A DNA stretch of 64,000 bases from Actinosynnema sp. ALI-1.44 (GCF_001984155.1 NZ_MTQO01000053.1:1-64000); one strand, 5' to 3'; numbered from the stretch's first letter, positions 18,174 through 27,266 are shown. The notes: generated by a model not told the origin, from the sequence alone. A program made the numbers and translations.

Positions 18174-18204
18174 CAGGCCGCGTCTCATTCATGGGCGCGG
18201 CCTG
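18174..18204 (+). terminator. Rho-independent terminator after the methyltransferase
   Basis: A 9-bp stem CAGGCCGCG/CGCGGCCTG with a 13-base loop is followed by TTCGTTTGT on the plus strand, 17 bases after the stop codon. The rest of the gap up to 18438 holds no gene that I can support. Confidence 0.7.
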
Positions 18205-18438
18205 TTCGTTTGTGCCGCGCCCGGGCCGCGTATTGTGGGCCTCACGCGGCGTCACAGCCGCGATGGAGCAGGTCAACTCAATGCGCCCGCTGAGGCGGCT
18301 CGCTGGTGCGGGCGTCGCGACGACGCGGCGCGGCCGCCCAGTCAGGTGGTGGCATCACCGATGTCACCGCGCAGATCGGACTGGTCCTGACGCACCCGGG
18401 ACCGCATGACGAGAGAAATCCGAGGAGCAGGAAACCGC

Positions 18439-20307
18439 ATGCCGACCCAGCAGGAGCAGAAGGCGGCCAAGCAGGAGCAGACAGCCGGCTCCCCATCGAG
18501 CATCCGCGGCGTGGTTCAGCGAATCCGGTTCGCATCCCCGAGCCCCCAGGCGCCGAACGAGCTGTACTCGTTGGGCGTCGTCGGCGCTGTCCGCCCGGAG
18601 CGGCACCGCGTTGTCGTCGAACCGGACGCCCGGCTGACCACGAACACGTACTTCGGTCGCCTTCCCGCGAGTTACCTGCAGCGTTGGACCCAGATCCGCG
18701 AGCTGGAGGCGGTCTTCCGCGTCCGCGGCACCGGCCGGCTGGAGATCCACGCGTCGGACGCCGAGGGCGAGCCCCGGATCCTGTCCACCGCCGACGTCAG
18801 CGCGCCCGCCGAGCAGGAGATCCGGCTGAAGGTCGCGCTCGACCGGTTCATGGACGGCGGCTCGATCTGGGTCGAGGCCGTGACCACGGCCGAGGAGCTG
18901 ACGATCGAGGACTGCCGGTGGGTGATCGGCGAGCCGCTGCGTGACCGCAAGACCTCGGTGGTCATCTGCACGTTCAACCGCGCGGACGACTGCCTGAACA
19001 CCATGCGCGCGCTCGGCGAGGACACCGAACTGCTGGCGGCGCTCGAGCACGTGTACGTCGTCGACCAGGGCACCGACGCGGTGCAGAGCCGTGAGGACTT
19101 CGACAAGGTCGTCGCCCTGTACGACGGCAAGCTGCGCTACCTGCGGCAGCCGAACCTCGGCGGCGCGGGCGGCTTCACCCGTGGCATGTTCGAGATCAGC
19201 GGCGCGGGCGGCAAGCACGCGAACGTCCTGCTGATGGACGACGACGTGCTGCTGGAGCCGGAGACGGTGCTGCGGATGAGCGCGTTCGCCAACAACGCGA
19301 CGGACCCGGTCATCGTCGGCGGCCAGATGCTGTACCTGTACCACCCGAACCGCCTGCACATCGGCGCGGAGACCACGGACCTCGCGCTGCTCAAGCCGGG
19401 TGTGCCGGTGGCGGGTGCGCTGCACAACGTGGACCTGACCAAGAAGTTGCCGCACCGCCGTGTGACGGCCGGGTACAACGCGTGGTGGTCCTGCCTGATC
19501 CCGGCCGAGGTGATCGAGCGCTGCGGCCTGCCGCTGCCGATGTTCTTCCAGTGGGACGACATCGAGTACGGCACCCGCGCGGGCCGCAACGGCTTCGCGA
19601 CGGTGACGCTGCCCGGCGCGGCCGTGTGGCACGCGGACTTCGCGTGGAAGGACTGGGACGACTGGGCCCGGTACTTCAGCCTGCGCAACTCGCTGATCAC
19701 CTCCGCGCTGCACTTCGACGGCTTCGACGGCAAGACCGCGGCGAAGGTGCTGGCCAAGCAGCTCGCCGAATACCTGGTGTCGATGCAGTACGGCATGGCG
19801 GCGACCCTGCTGACCGCCCTCGAGGACTTCCTGACCGGTCCGTCGGTGCTGACCGACGGTGGTGTGGCGGCGGCGGCCAACATCCGCAAGCTGCGCAACG
19901 AGTATCCGGACACCCACCGCAAGCAGCCGTCCGACCTGCAGGTCGACGGGGCCGCGACGCTGCCGATCATCGACGACACCGGCGTCCCGTCGCTGCCCAA
20001 GGCCGTGATGGTCAAGCGCGTGCTCAACATCCTGCGTGGCCGCAACGGCGGCGCGGCGCAGATCATGGCCCGCGACGCGAAGTGGTGGCACGTGTCGCTG
20101 TTCAAGTCGGTGATCGTCACGGACTCGGCGCAGGACGCGTTCCGCGTGCGCCACTTCGACCGCGACGTGGTCGTCGACCTCGCCAAGCGCGGCACGAAGA
20201 CGCTGTCCCGCCTGGCCAAGGAAGGCGCTGCCGCCCGCGAGGAGTGGCGCGGCGCGATGGGGGACCTGACCACCCGCGAGAACTGGGACCGCCTCTTCAA
20301 GTCCTGA
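18439..20307 (+). CDS. glfT2: Galactofuranosyltransferase, GlfT2 type
   Basis: This 622-residue protein would polymerise galactofuranose from UDP-Galf onto the galactan chain at the inner membrane face. It has an N-terminal beta-sandwich (residues about 20-170, with TNTYFGRLPASYLQRW), a GT-A domain starting KTSVVICTFNRADDCLNT, the metal-binding DDD of LLMDDDVLLEP, an acceptor-site WDD (FFQWDDIEYG), HADFAWKDWDDW, and a C-terminal helical region. The ATG at 18439 has AGGAG upstream. A longer ATG at 18406 is possible. A full-length paralog lies at 58401-60302. The paralog's position matches the dprE region, so which copy is the true GlfT2 is open. Confidence 0.88.
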   Translation: MPTQQEQKAAKQEQTAGSPSSIRGVVQRIRFASPSPQAPNELYSLGVVGAVRPERHRVVVEPDARLTTNTYFGRLPASYLQRWTQIRELEAVFRVRGTGRLEIHASDAEGEPRILSTADVSAPAEQEIRLKVALDRFMDGGSIWVEAVTTAEELTIEDCRWVIGEPLRDRKTSVVICTFNRADDCLNTMRALGEDTELLAALEHVYVVDQGTDAVQSREDFDKVVALYDGKLRYLRQPNLGGAGGFTRGMFEISGAGGKHANVLLMDDDVLLEPETVLRMSAFANNATDPVIVGGQMLYLYHPNRLHIGAETTDLALLKPGVPVAGALHNVDLTKKLPHRRVTAGYNAWWSCLIPAEVIERCGLPLPMFFQWDDIEYGTRAGRNGFATVTLPGAAVWHADFAWKDWDDWARYFSLRNSLITSALHFDGFDGKTAAKVLAKQLAEYLVSMQYGMAATLLTALEDFLTGPSVLTDGGVAAAANIRKLRNEYPDTHRKQPSDLQVDGAATLPIIDDTGVPSLPKAVMVKRVLNILRGRNGGAAQIMARDAKWWHVSLFKSVIVTDSAQDAFRVRHFDRDVVVDLAKRGTKTLSRLAKEGAAAREEWRGAMGDLTTRENWDRLFKS

Positions 20308-20322
20308 TTTCAGCCACAGCTG

Positions 20323-20354
20323 AAAGCCGGGTCGGATTCGTCCGACCCGGCTTT
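20323..20354. terminator. Bidirectional terminator between converging genes
   Basis: A 14-bp perfect stem AAAGCCGGGTCGGA with loop TTCG and its complement ends in TTT on both strands. It lies between the ends of the glfT2-like and LCP genes. Confidence 0.9.
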
Positions 20355-20374
20355 ACCATTTCAAGTGGACGGTT

Positions 20375-21517
20375 TCAGTCCACACACGGAATGGAATCCG
20401 CCGTCGGTGGCGGTGGTGGCTGCGCCTCGGCAGGCGCGGCCGGTACCGGCGCGGGGGGCTTCTGCTGTTTCCTGGCAGGCGGGTCGACGATTTCGGCGAC
20501 CACCCTTCGGACTTTGTGCGTGTCCACGATGTTGATGCTTTCGCCGTCCACTGTTTCGGTGTGCTCGATCGGCAGGGTCTGGAACGCCATCCGGCCGCCG
20601 GTCAGGTTCGACATGCGCAGTGCGAAGTCGAACAGTTCGATTCCTTCGTCGACCACCACGTTCTGCTTGGCGACGTCCACGAGTCCCGGCAGCGCCGACG
20701 ACCCCTGTGCGCGGATCTTGTGCATCACGGACGCGATGAAGGCCTGTTGGCGGCGAGTGCGGTCCAGGTCGCCGTTCTTGAGCCCGTGGCGCTGGCGGAC
20801 GAACGCGAGGGCCTGGGAGGCGTTGAGCGTCTGCTTCCCGGCGACCAGGTTCGAGCCGGAGTACGTGTCCTGGGTCGCGTTGTTCACGCAGACCTCGACA
20901 CCGCCGAGCGCGCCAGCGAGGTAGTAGAAGCCGGCGAGGCTCACTTCCGCCATGTGGTCGATCGGCACGTCGAGGAACGCCCGCACGGTCTCGATCTGCG
21001 CGCGGCGCCCGGCTTCCCTGCCCAGGTACTCCAGTTCCCGCGGGCTCCGCGCCCCCTGGGAGCGCAACCGGGACTCCTCCGCGATCTTCGCCCGGCCGTA
21101 CGCCTCCTTGATCTTCCCCTTGATCGGTTCACCGGGAACGCCGTGCAACTCGACGAAGTTGTCACGGGGTATAGACAACGCGGAGGCTTGTGAACCGTCA
21201 TTGGGGATGTGCAACAACATCAGCGTGTTGGCGTTGTAACCGCCCCGGTCGCTCTCCCCCGCCTGCAACTGGGAAAGCACGGCGTCCGGCAGCGGCTCGC
21301 CGTTCAGATCAAGACGGGTGGTCAGGCCCATCACCAGGATGTTCACGGCGCCGGTGGAACGCGGCGCGTCCGGCGCGATCGCCCGCGACCGGCGCACGCC
21401 TTCGTTCAGATCCTGGTACGTGGCCCACGCCACGCCGGCGGCGACCATCAGCACGATCGAGACGAGAATCCACGTGGTCCGGACCACTATGAGTGCGGGA
21501 ACCCGCAACCTCGGCAT
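20375..21517 (-). CDS. LCP (LytR-CpsA-Psr) family wall-polymer ligase
   Basis: This 380-residue protein has one N-terminal membrane helix (about residues 8-30) and an extracytoplasmic LCP domain. Its landmarks are NILVMGLTTR, the central SIPRDNFVELHG with the conserved Arg/Asp that bind the lipid-linked pyrophosphate, KIKEAYG, and the late ALAFVRQRH and LDRTRRQQ motifs. A Pro/Ala-rich tail follows. LCP enzymes join arabinogalactan to peptidoglycan in mycolata, which fits the GlfT2-type gene converging on it. No LytR_C domain is visible after the LCP domain. The ATG start lacks a clear ribosome site. Confidence 0.9.
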   Translation of the reverse strand: MPRLRVPALIVVRTTWILVSIVLMVAAGVAWATYQDLNEGVRRSRAIAPDAPRSTGAVNILVMGLTTRLDLNGEPLPDAVLSQLQAGESDRGGYNANTLMLLHIPNDGSQASALSIPRDNFVELHGVPGEPIKGKIKEAYGRAKIAEESRLRSQGARSPRELEYLGREAGRRAQIETVRAFLDVPIDHMAEVSLAGFYYLAGALGGVEVCVNNATQDTYSGSNLVAGKQTLNASQALAFVRQRHGLKNGDLDRTRRQQAFIASVMHKIRAQGSSALPGLVDVAKQNVVVDEGIELFDFALRMSNLTGGRMAFQTLPIEHTETVDGESINIVDTHKVRRVVAEIVDPPARKQQKPPAPVPAAPAEAQPPPPPTADSIPCVD

Positions 21518-21558
21518 GAATCGATGTTACGCCAGGGGGTGCTGCGGCTATATCCTCA

Positions 21559-21978
21559 ATGGAGTCCGATCTAGTCAGCGGGACGGCGGTCGTGGGGGAG
21601 TCACCGGTACATCCGCGTGTACCTGTGGAAGTACCGGCAGTAGCTGCCGTCGCCATGCTGACTGTCTTCGTCGGTATGGGGTTGGTCACCGACAAAGACG
21701 TGGTGGGCTGGGTCTTCGGGGTGTGGGTCATCATCGGCGCGGGCGTCGCGGCGGCGCTCGTCCGGCCGGTCGGCCTGTGGGTCGTGGTGCCCGCACCGCC
21801 GATCGTCCTGCTGATCGCGGTGACGATCCGCACCGCGTGGCGCAGGCAACCGGTGTGGGACAACGCAAAAGAGCTTGTCGCCGAGTTCGCGCCACCGTAC
21901 CTTCACGGGTTCCCGTGGCTCGCGGCCGCCATCGGAGTCGGCGTCGGCGTGGCGGTCATCCGCGTCAAGCGGCGCTAG
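21559..21978 (+). CDS. DUF6542-like small membrane protein
   Basis: This 139-residue protein has about four hydrophobic segments (residues about 28-45, 50-66, 72-90 and 118-133) and a short basic tail (RVKRR). The pattern, with VDDK-like loops between segments, resembles actinobacterial DUF6542 proteins of unknown function. TATATCCT lies just before the ATG without a Shine-Dalgarno sequence, so a leaderless transcript is possible. It is divergent from the LCP gene and leads a likely operon with the next two genes. Confidence 0.6.
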   Translation: MESDLVSGTAVVGESPVHPRVPVEVPAVAAVAMLTVFVGMGLVTDKDVVGWVFGVWVIIGAGVAAALVRPVGLWVVVPAPPIVLLIAVTIRTAWRRQPVWDNAKELVAEFAPPYLHGFPWLAAAIGVGVGVAVIRVKRR

Positions 21979-22001
21979 AAGTTTTTCACCTGGGGGGAAA
22001 C

Positions 22002-22184
22002 ATGCAGGGCACCGACAGACCGGTGTTCGCTTCGACGAGCCGGGCACGCCGGTTCGTCCGGCTGGCCAGCAGACTGCTGGCAGTCGGGATGATCGCGCTC
22101 GTGGTTGTGCTCGTCGCGGCCACGTTCGGTTCTGTTCACGACGACGACTCGGCGACGCCATGGCCCGTCATCGTTCAGAAGTAG
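22002..22184 (+). CDS. Small single-span membrane protein
   Basis: This 60-residue protein has a basic N-terminal part (TSRARRFVRLASRLL), one hydrophobic helix (about residues 27-43) and an acidic exterior tail. It has a strong ribosome site (GGGGGGAAAC before ATG) and overlaps the next gene by 25 bases, which suggests translational coupling to the glycosyltransferase. No family is recognised. A helper or stability role for the membrane transferase is only a guess. Confidence 0.62.
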   Translation: MQGTDRPVFASTSRARRFVRLASRLLAVGMIALVVVLVAATFGSVHDDDSATPWPVIVQK

Positions 22185-24289
22185 GGCGGATCCCGTGGGC
22201 GCACTGGATCACATTGGGCACAGCGTTGTTGCTCCTGCTGGTGTTCCTGGTGATCCACGCGTACAGCGTGACGACATCGCCACAGTCCGACACCAAGAAC
22301 GCTGACGGCGTCACCGACGTCCCGGACAACACCGTGGCGCTGGTGATCCACGACAGCCCCAATCCGAAGTGGACACCGAGGCTGCTCGACGCGTTGCGCG
22401 CGCACGGCGCGCACGCCACGTTCATGCTGGTCGGAACCAAGGTCAACGAGCACCCGGAGCTGGTCAGGCGGATGCTCGACGAGGGGCACGACGTCGGCGT
22501 CACCGGCTTCCGGCCCGGTGACGTCTCGCGGCTGCCCGGCTGGCAGCGGGATCTGGAGCTGTCGCTCGCCCAGCAGGCGCTGGCGTCGGCCACCGGTGTC
22601 CACACGCGACTCTTCGGCCGGGCGTACGACGTGGCACCGGACACGCTGGCCACCCTGCGCGGCGACGGCTACCTCGTCGTCGAGCCGACCGAGGACGCCT
22701 TGTCGCTGCCGTGGGGTGATCTTCCGGCACTTTCCGCGATCGCACAGCGCGGCACAGTGATCAGGATGCACGACACCGGCAGTGTCACCGTGGACGAGGT
22801 GAACGGCCTGCTGTCCACAATGTCCATTCGCGGGCACCGCTTCGCGAACCTCTCCGAGGCGCTGCACATACCCCGCCCGCAACGGGACGCCGGGCTGGCG
22901 GGCCAGGTCACCGGGCACGTCACAGCGGCCGCACAGGTCTACGGCGGCGTGGTCGTGGTCGTGCTGAACACGCTGATCATCATCGCCGCACTGCTGGCTG
23001 TCCTGCGTGCGTTGATGCAGCTCGGCCTGGCCAACACCGCACGACGCGTGGCGCGTGAACGCGAGGCCAATCCCCCGCCGTGGTACTCGCCGCCGGTGTC
23101 CGTCATCGTGCCCGCGTACAACGAGTCCGCGAACATCGAGGCCACGGTCCAGTCTTTGCTGGCCAACACGCACATGGCCGACGTCGAGGTGATCGTGGTG
23201 GACGACGGCTCGACCGACGGCACCGCCGACCTCGTGCTGGCCCTGGGTCTGCCGGGGGTGCACGTGATCCGGCAGCGCAACGCGGGCAAGTCGGCCGCGC
23301 TGAACACGGGGATCACGCACGCCAAGCACGACATCCTCATCCTGGTCGACGGCGACACCGTTTTCGAACCGGAGACGATCGGCCACCTGGTGCAGCCGAT
23401 GGCCGACGAGAACGTGGGAGCGGTGTCGGGGAACACCAAGGTGGCCAATCGCCGCAGCCTGTTGGGCCGTTGGCAGCACCTGGAGTACTGCGCCGGATCC
23501 AATTTGGACAGGCAGATCCTGAACGCGCTGCAGTGCATCCCGACCGTGCCGGGGGCGATCGGGGCGTTCCGCCGCGCGGCGCTGGCGAAGGTCGGCGGGA
23601 TCAGCTCGCAGACGCTGGCCGAGGACACCGACCTGACCATCGCGATCACCCGCGCGGGCTGGCGCGTGACCTACACGCCGGACGCACGCGCGTGGACCGA
23701 GGTGCCCGCGACGCTGGGCGCGTTGTACCGCCAGCGCTACCGCTGGTCGTTCGGGACCTTCCAGTCGATGTGGAAACACCGGCACAGTTGGCGCGATCGT
23801 GGCCCCGCGGGCCGGATCGGCCGTTACGGGCTGCTCTACCTGCTCGCGTTCCAGCTGATCCTGCCCCTGCTCGGACCCGCGATGGACGTGTTCGTGCTGT
23901 ACGGCATGTTCGTCGCGGACGCGCCGCACGCGGTCCTGCTCTGGCTGGGCTTCCTGGCGATCCAGACCGCGGGCGCGGGGTACGCGCTGCACCTGGACGG
24001 CGAGTCGTTGCGTCCGCTGTGGGGACTGCCGCTGCAGCAGGTGGTGTACCGGCAGCTGACCTACCTGGTGGTGATCCAGTCGGTGGTCACCGCTCTGCAC
24101 GGTGCGCAGCTGAAATGGCAGAGCAACGCCCGCTCCGGCCAGGCCGCGCGACTGCTGACGTACAAGACGAAACCCCAGGCGGGAGCCGCACCTCAGCCTC
24201 AGCCACACCCGGCACCGGCACCGATGCCCCGGCCACCAGCCGAGATGCTCGCCGAGGTGACCGTCGAAATCCCCAGGGTGGCACCCTGA
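22160..24289 (+). CDS. Membrane GT2 glycosyltransferase fused to a degenerate polysaccharide-deacetylase domain
   Basis: This 709-residue protein has a membrane helix at about residues 15-35, a NodB-like domain at about 50-240, a second helix, a GT2 domain from about 315 (VSVIVPAYNESANI, VDDGSTDGT, the metal DxD in ILVDGDT, and RQRYRW, the processive-synthase motif), then several C-terminal membrane helices and a Pro-rich tail. The GT half looks active and hyaluronan/PgaC-like. The deacetylase half has lost key residues: TFDDGP is IHDSPNP (His64-Asp65), and the HxxxH metal motif is replaced (GVTGFRPGD). It probably makes and exports a polysaccharide. Confidence 0.85.
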   Translation: MARHRSEVGRIPWAHWITLGTALLLLLVFLVIHAYSVTTSPQSDTKNADGVTDVPDNTVALVIHDSPNPKWTPRLLDALRAHGAHATFMLVGTKVNEHPELVRRMLDEGHDVGVTGFRPGDVSRLPGWQRDLELSLAQQALASATGVHTRLFGRAYDVAPDTLATLRGDGYLVVEPTEDALSLPWGDLPALSAIAQRGTVIRMHDTGSVTVDEVNGLLSTMSIRGHRFANLSEALHIPRPQRDAGLAGQVTGHVTAAAQVYGGVVVVVLNTLIIIAALLAVLRALMQLGLANTARRVAREREANPPPWYSPPVSVIVPAYNESANIEATVQSLLANTHMADVEVIVVDDGSTDGTADLVLALGLPGVHVIRQRNAGKSAALNTGITHAKHDILILVDGDTVFEPETIGHLVQPMADENVGAVSGNTKVANRRSLLGRWQHLEYCAGSNLDRQILNALQCIPTVPGAIGAFRRAALAKVGGISSQTLAEDTDLTIAITRAGWRVTYTPDARAWTEVPATLGALYRQRYRWSFGTFQSMWKHRHSWRDRGPAGRIGRYGLLYLLAFQLILPLLGPAMDVFVLYGMFVADAPHAVLLWLGFLAIQTAGAGYALHLDGESLRPLWGLPLQQVVYRQLTYLVVIQSVVTALHGAQLKWQSNARSGQAARLLTYKTKPQAGAAPQPQPHPAPAPMPRPPAEMLAEVTVEIPRVAP

Positions 24290-24375
24290 ACCCCCGCCAA
24301 ACCCCGCCACCAGGGGAGCCCCTGATCTTGATTCAACACCAGGGGTACGACAGTTTTTCCGGCGACGAGGGACCT

Positions 24376-24404
24376 GGTGGGCGTTTCCCTGGGAAACGCC
24401 CACC
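24376..24404. terminator. Terminator between converging genes
   Basis: A 14-bp inverted repeat GGTGGGCGTTTCCC with its complement and an effective three-base loop lies between the GT2 gene and sodC. A weaker CAGGGG/CCCCTG hairpin lies some 65 bases before it. Confidence 0.75.
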
Positions 24405-24413
24405 GGCAGCAAC

Positions 24414-25001
24414 CTAGGAACGTGTGACGACGCCGCAGGCGATCCGGCCGCCCGCGTCACCGGTCGCCAGGGTGGTGGCGTCCGGACCGGCAGGGGCATA
24501 ACGAGGCGGAATGTGCGCGAAGTTGTCGGGCAGGGCGTGGATGATGATGGCACTGCCGTCGGCGTCGAAGAGCGCGGCGGCGTTGAGCTGATCGTTCTCG
24601 GTGACGCTCACCGCCGTCCCGTCAGCGGACACCCGCAGGGAAGGCAGATCACCGGCGTGCGCACCGTGCGACGTCCCCCCGGTGTTGAGATGCCCTCCTG
24701 CGGTGAAGAACGGCACGACGGCACCGGTGGGATCCGTGGACTTCGGATCACAGATGCCGACGGCGTGCACGTGGAAACCGTGGAAACCGGGCGATATGCC
24801 GCCCAGTCTGCCGCTGACGAGGACCTTGCGGTTGCTGACCTCGAATCGAACCGATCCGAGTACGGCACCGCTGACGCTCCGGACGGTGGCCCGCCCGACA
24901 GTACCGCCGCCGTCCGTGGAGCCCGCCGACGCGACGGCAGGCGTGACAGCGGCCAGAACTGCGAAAGCGACAATGAGCTTGGGAATCTTGGGTTGACGCA
25001 T
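24414..25001 (-). CDS. sodC: Superoxide dismutase [Cu-Zn]
   Basis: This 195-residue exported protein has a signal peptide (residues 1 to about 27, ending AVASAGS) and a SodC fold. Copper ligands are in GFHVHAVG. The zinc loop has CDP, GGHLNTGG and SHGAHAGDLPSL, and the last copper His is in IIIHALPDN. It would protect the envelope from superoxide. The lipobox common in mycobacterial SodC is not seen, so it is probably secreted. The ATG has AGGAGG in ideal position. The palindrome group at 25071-25105 lies upstream. Confidence 0.9.
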   Translation of the reverse strand: MRQPKIPKLIVAFAVLAAVTPAVASAGSTDGGGTVGRATVRSVSGAVLGSVRFEVSNRKVLVSGRLGGISPGFHGFHVHAVGICDPKSTDPTGAVVPFFTAGGHLNTGGTSHGAHAGDLPSLRVSADGTAVSVTENDQLNAAALFDADGSAIIIHALPDNFAHIPPRYAPAGPDATTLATGDAGGRIACGVVTRS

Positions 25002-25317
25002 GGCGCCTCCTAACACCCCAATTCCTACCAAACCGCCCATCCGCCAAGGCATAGCGAATGCCCCTTAGTCCCCGTACGGGATCAAACGGTTTGATGGAAC
25101 CATCACACGGCCCGTGGATTCGCGCAGGCCAGCGGCGCGGGCAGATTCGGTGCGCGCAGCACAGCCCCCGTTGGTAGTGAGTGAAAACCGGCGTCCCAAT
25201 CCGCAGGTTGGCTCGGTCGGGTGAGATGTGTACCGGCACGTGTTTTCGAGTTGTCCAGGGCAGTTCTCGTTGATTCCATGCGATCATGGTGGAGCAGGCG
25301 ATCCGGCGCGGAGCGCG
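25002..25317. other. Intergenic region with palindromes upstream of sodC
   Basis: This 316-base gap lies between divergent genes. It holds the sodC ribosome site, a tight group of three palindromes (25071-25105) and the GGAG before the secreted-protein GTG. Short open frames here have no ribosome site and were not called. Confidence 0.5.
25071..25105. promoter_or_regulatory. Three adjoining palindromes, candidate operator
   Basis: CCCGTACGGG (25071-25080), TCAAAC-G-GTTTGA (25082-25094) and TGATGG-AA-CCATCA (25092-25105) are each perfect, and the last two overlap. The site is about 70 bases before the sodC ATG, suitable for a dimeric regulator. Confidence 0.5.
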
Positions 25318-25851
25318 GTGCGCCGGTTCGCGGCGCGGGTTCTCGTGACGGTCGTCGCGGTGTCGGGTCTGGCGGTGGGTGGCGCGGTGTCCGCGTCCGC
25401 GCAGTCATGGGCGGTCGAAGGCGAGCAGACACCGTCCACATTCGACTGTGAACACCTGTACCACAGCAACTTCCGGTCAGGGATGCAGTCCCGCAACGAC
25501 GCCGCAGGCGATGCCACCATCCAGAACACGGTGATCAGCAAACGGGTCGGCAGCGGGCTGCCGGACTACTGGTCGACCACCATGGCGATCGGCAAGGACA
25601 TGGCGCCCGGGACGACCACGGTCTGGACCAGGGGCGAGAACCTGACGCCGGTGCCCGCGGACGATCCCGTCTTCCGCGGCAGTTCACTGGTGCCCGACCT
25701 GTTCGTCGACAACGACGGCGGCGCGTACTACGGCATCGTCTACGGCGGCGCACTGTACAAAGTAGACCCGCGCACGGGCGCGTCGGTGCAGGTTCCCGGC
25801 GGCAACGCGCAGAACAACCAGGTCGGGCGGATCACGTCACCTACTCGGTAG
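25318..25851 (+). CDS. Secreted protein, possibly truncated
   Basis: This 177-residue protein starts with a typical signal peptide (VRRFAARVLVTVVAVSGLAV, cleavage near ASAQS). The mature part has Cys-containing TFDCEHLYH, then WSTTMAIG, then DLFVDNDGGAYYGIVYGGAL, which reads like the N-terminal beta-propeller-like part of larger surface proteins. It ends abruptly, and the next 130 bases hold no continuation, so it may be a 3'-truncated gene at the edge of an accessory segment. The GTG has GGAG five bases upstream. Function is unknown. Confidence 0.55.
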   Translation: MRRFAARVLVTVVAVSGLAVGGAVSASAQSWAVEGEQTPSTFDCEHLYHSNFRSGMQSRNDAAGDATIQNTVISKRVGSGLPDYWSTTMAIGKDMAPGTTTVWTRGENLTPVPADDPVFRGSSLVPDLFVDNDGGAYYGIVYGGALYKVDPRTGASVQVPGGNAQNNQVGRITSPTR

Positions 25852-25985
25852 CACCGAAACGCCCATACGCGCCATGACCATCACCAAGCGAGCACGAACC
25901 ACAACAGCCAAACCAGGCCTCCTCCTGACCGGCCTCACCCTCACCACCACAACCCACCCCCGAGACTGACACACCGTTGGCGCCG

Positions 25986-26987
25986 CTAGTTCCAGGTGGA
26001 GTAGCGGATGTCGATGGTTCCGGTGGCAGGACTGGCGCGTTCGGTAATGGTGAGGATCGCGGTGCGTTTTTCGTCGGTGGTGACGCAGACCTGGCGGCCC
26101 TCAGGCAGATCGTAGATGTCGGGGATGGGATTTTCCCTGGTCCAGTGGACGTCGGCGCATCGTCGGGGGTCTTCGGAGCCCGCGTCGGGAAGCAAGGCGA
26201 TCTTGGCGCGGTTGCCGGTGGCGTACAGGGCGGTGCTGCGGTCTGAGAACGAGATGTCGACTCCAGGGGTGCGTTGGAGGCGTCGCTGTCCAGTGTCGAG
26301 GTCGATGCCTTCGTTGCCGAGCAGGTTGTCCGCAGAGCCGGTGTTGTGCGCGGGGGCGGGATCACCGAACATGGCCATCGCCATCGTTTCGGCGGTGTGC
26401 CGCGGGGTGCCCGAGCTGGCCGCGATAACGATCATCGCGGCGAGGGCAACGCACGCGCCGCCGAGGGTCCAGCACGCCCAGCGCGGTGACCGCCGCGACC
26501 GATCCCACCGAGGCGTGCGGGTCGACGTCCATGTCGCCGTGCCCCGCCCTGCCACCACAACAGGTGGGTGAACACACTCCGGTTCATCCTCAGCGGTAAA
26601 GATGTCATCTGCCGGTTCGACGAGCTTGCTGGTCTGCGCGGGAATGGCGGGTGCCTCGTGCGTGGTGGTGAGGTGGGCGCGGGCGATGATCCAGGGCCGC
26701 AACTCGGCAGCGAGTTGGTGGGCGCCGGGTTTCCGGCCCCAGCGCCTGGTGAGGCACCGGTCGAGGAAGTCGTGGATCCATTCCTGTCTGGGCAGACCGG
26801 CGCCGGTCTCGTAGCGGGACAGGGTGCTGTCGCTGGTGACCGGGCGCAGGGTGCTGTCCTCGAAACTCTTCTGCGTCAGCCCTGCCCAAACTCGCACCGC
26901 CTTGACCGCCTGTCCGAACTCCTCCCGAGACGGCGCGGGCGCCGGGCGAGGAGGAGTTGCCGGTCTGGGGTGGGTGGGCTGGTACAT
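25986..26987 (-). CDS. XRE-type DNA-binding protein with membrane anchor
   Basis: This 333-residue protein has a helix-turn-helix domain at about residues 22-85 (FGQAVKAVRVWAGLTQKSFE, then DSTLSRYETGAGLP), a charged linker, one membrane helix at about 170-190 (ACVALAAMIVIAASS), and an outer domain with two Cys (CADVHW, VCVTTDE). The design suggests a membrane-tethered regulator that senses an external signal. Similar actinobacterial proteins exist without assigned function. The ATG has GAAGGAG nine bases upstream. Palindromes CCGGGA-N3-TCCCGG (27060-27074) and CCCGATCGGG (27101-27110) lie upstream and could be autoregulatory sites. Confidence 0.72.
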   Translation of the reverse strand: MYQPTHPRPATPPRPAPAPSREEFGQAVKAVRVWAGLTQKSFEDSTLRPVTSDSTLSRYETGAGLPRQEWIHDFLDRCLTRRWGRKPGAHQLAAELRPWIIARAHLTTTHEAPAIPAQTSKLVEPADDIFTAEDEPECVHPPVVVAGRGTATWTSTRTPRWDRSRRSPRWACWTLGGACVALAAMIVIAASSGTPRHTAETMAMAMFGDPAPAHNTGSADNLLGNEGIDLDTGQRRLQRTPGVDISFSDRSTALYATGNRAKIALLPDAGSEDPRRCADVHWTRENPIPDIYDLPEGRQVCVTTDEKRTAILTITERASPATGTIDIRYSTWN

Positions 26988-27266
26988 CAGCGATCACTCC
27001 TTCAACTGTCCACAGGAGCCGTTCCCTCGCATCATCGGCAGGAACAACGGACCAGCGTTCCGGGAATCTCCCGGTTCCCACCCCGATTCCCACCCCTTCG
27101 CCCGATCGGGTGACACCACGGAACCCCACCCGCCGGTCAGCCGCGGTCCGGGAACAGCCAGGTCTTCCCATTCCCATCTGCTAGCAGGGAAACCAAGCCC
27201 CAACGGGACTGTTCTCATACGCGCGTGGCCACACCGGCCCACGCCACAGAGGACGGAGAGACCGCG
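26988..27266. other. Divergent intergenic region of the accessory segment
   Basis: Between the XRE gene and the small membrane protein this gap has two palindromes (27060-27074 and 27101-27110), a short direct repeat (GATTCCCACCCC-like, around 27075-27096), and the ribosome sites of both genes. Confidence 0.5.
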
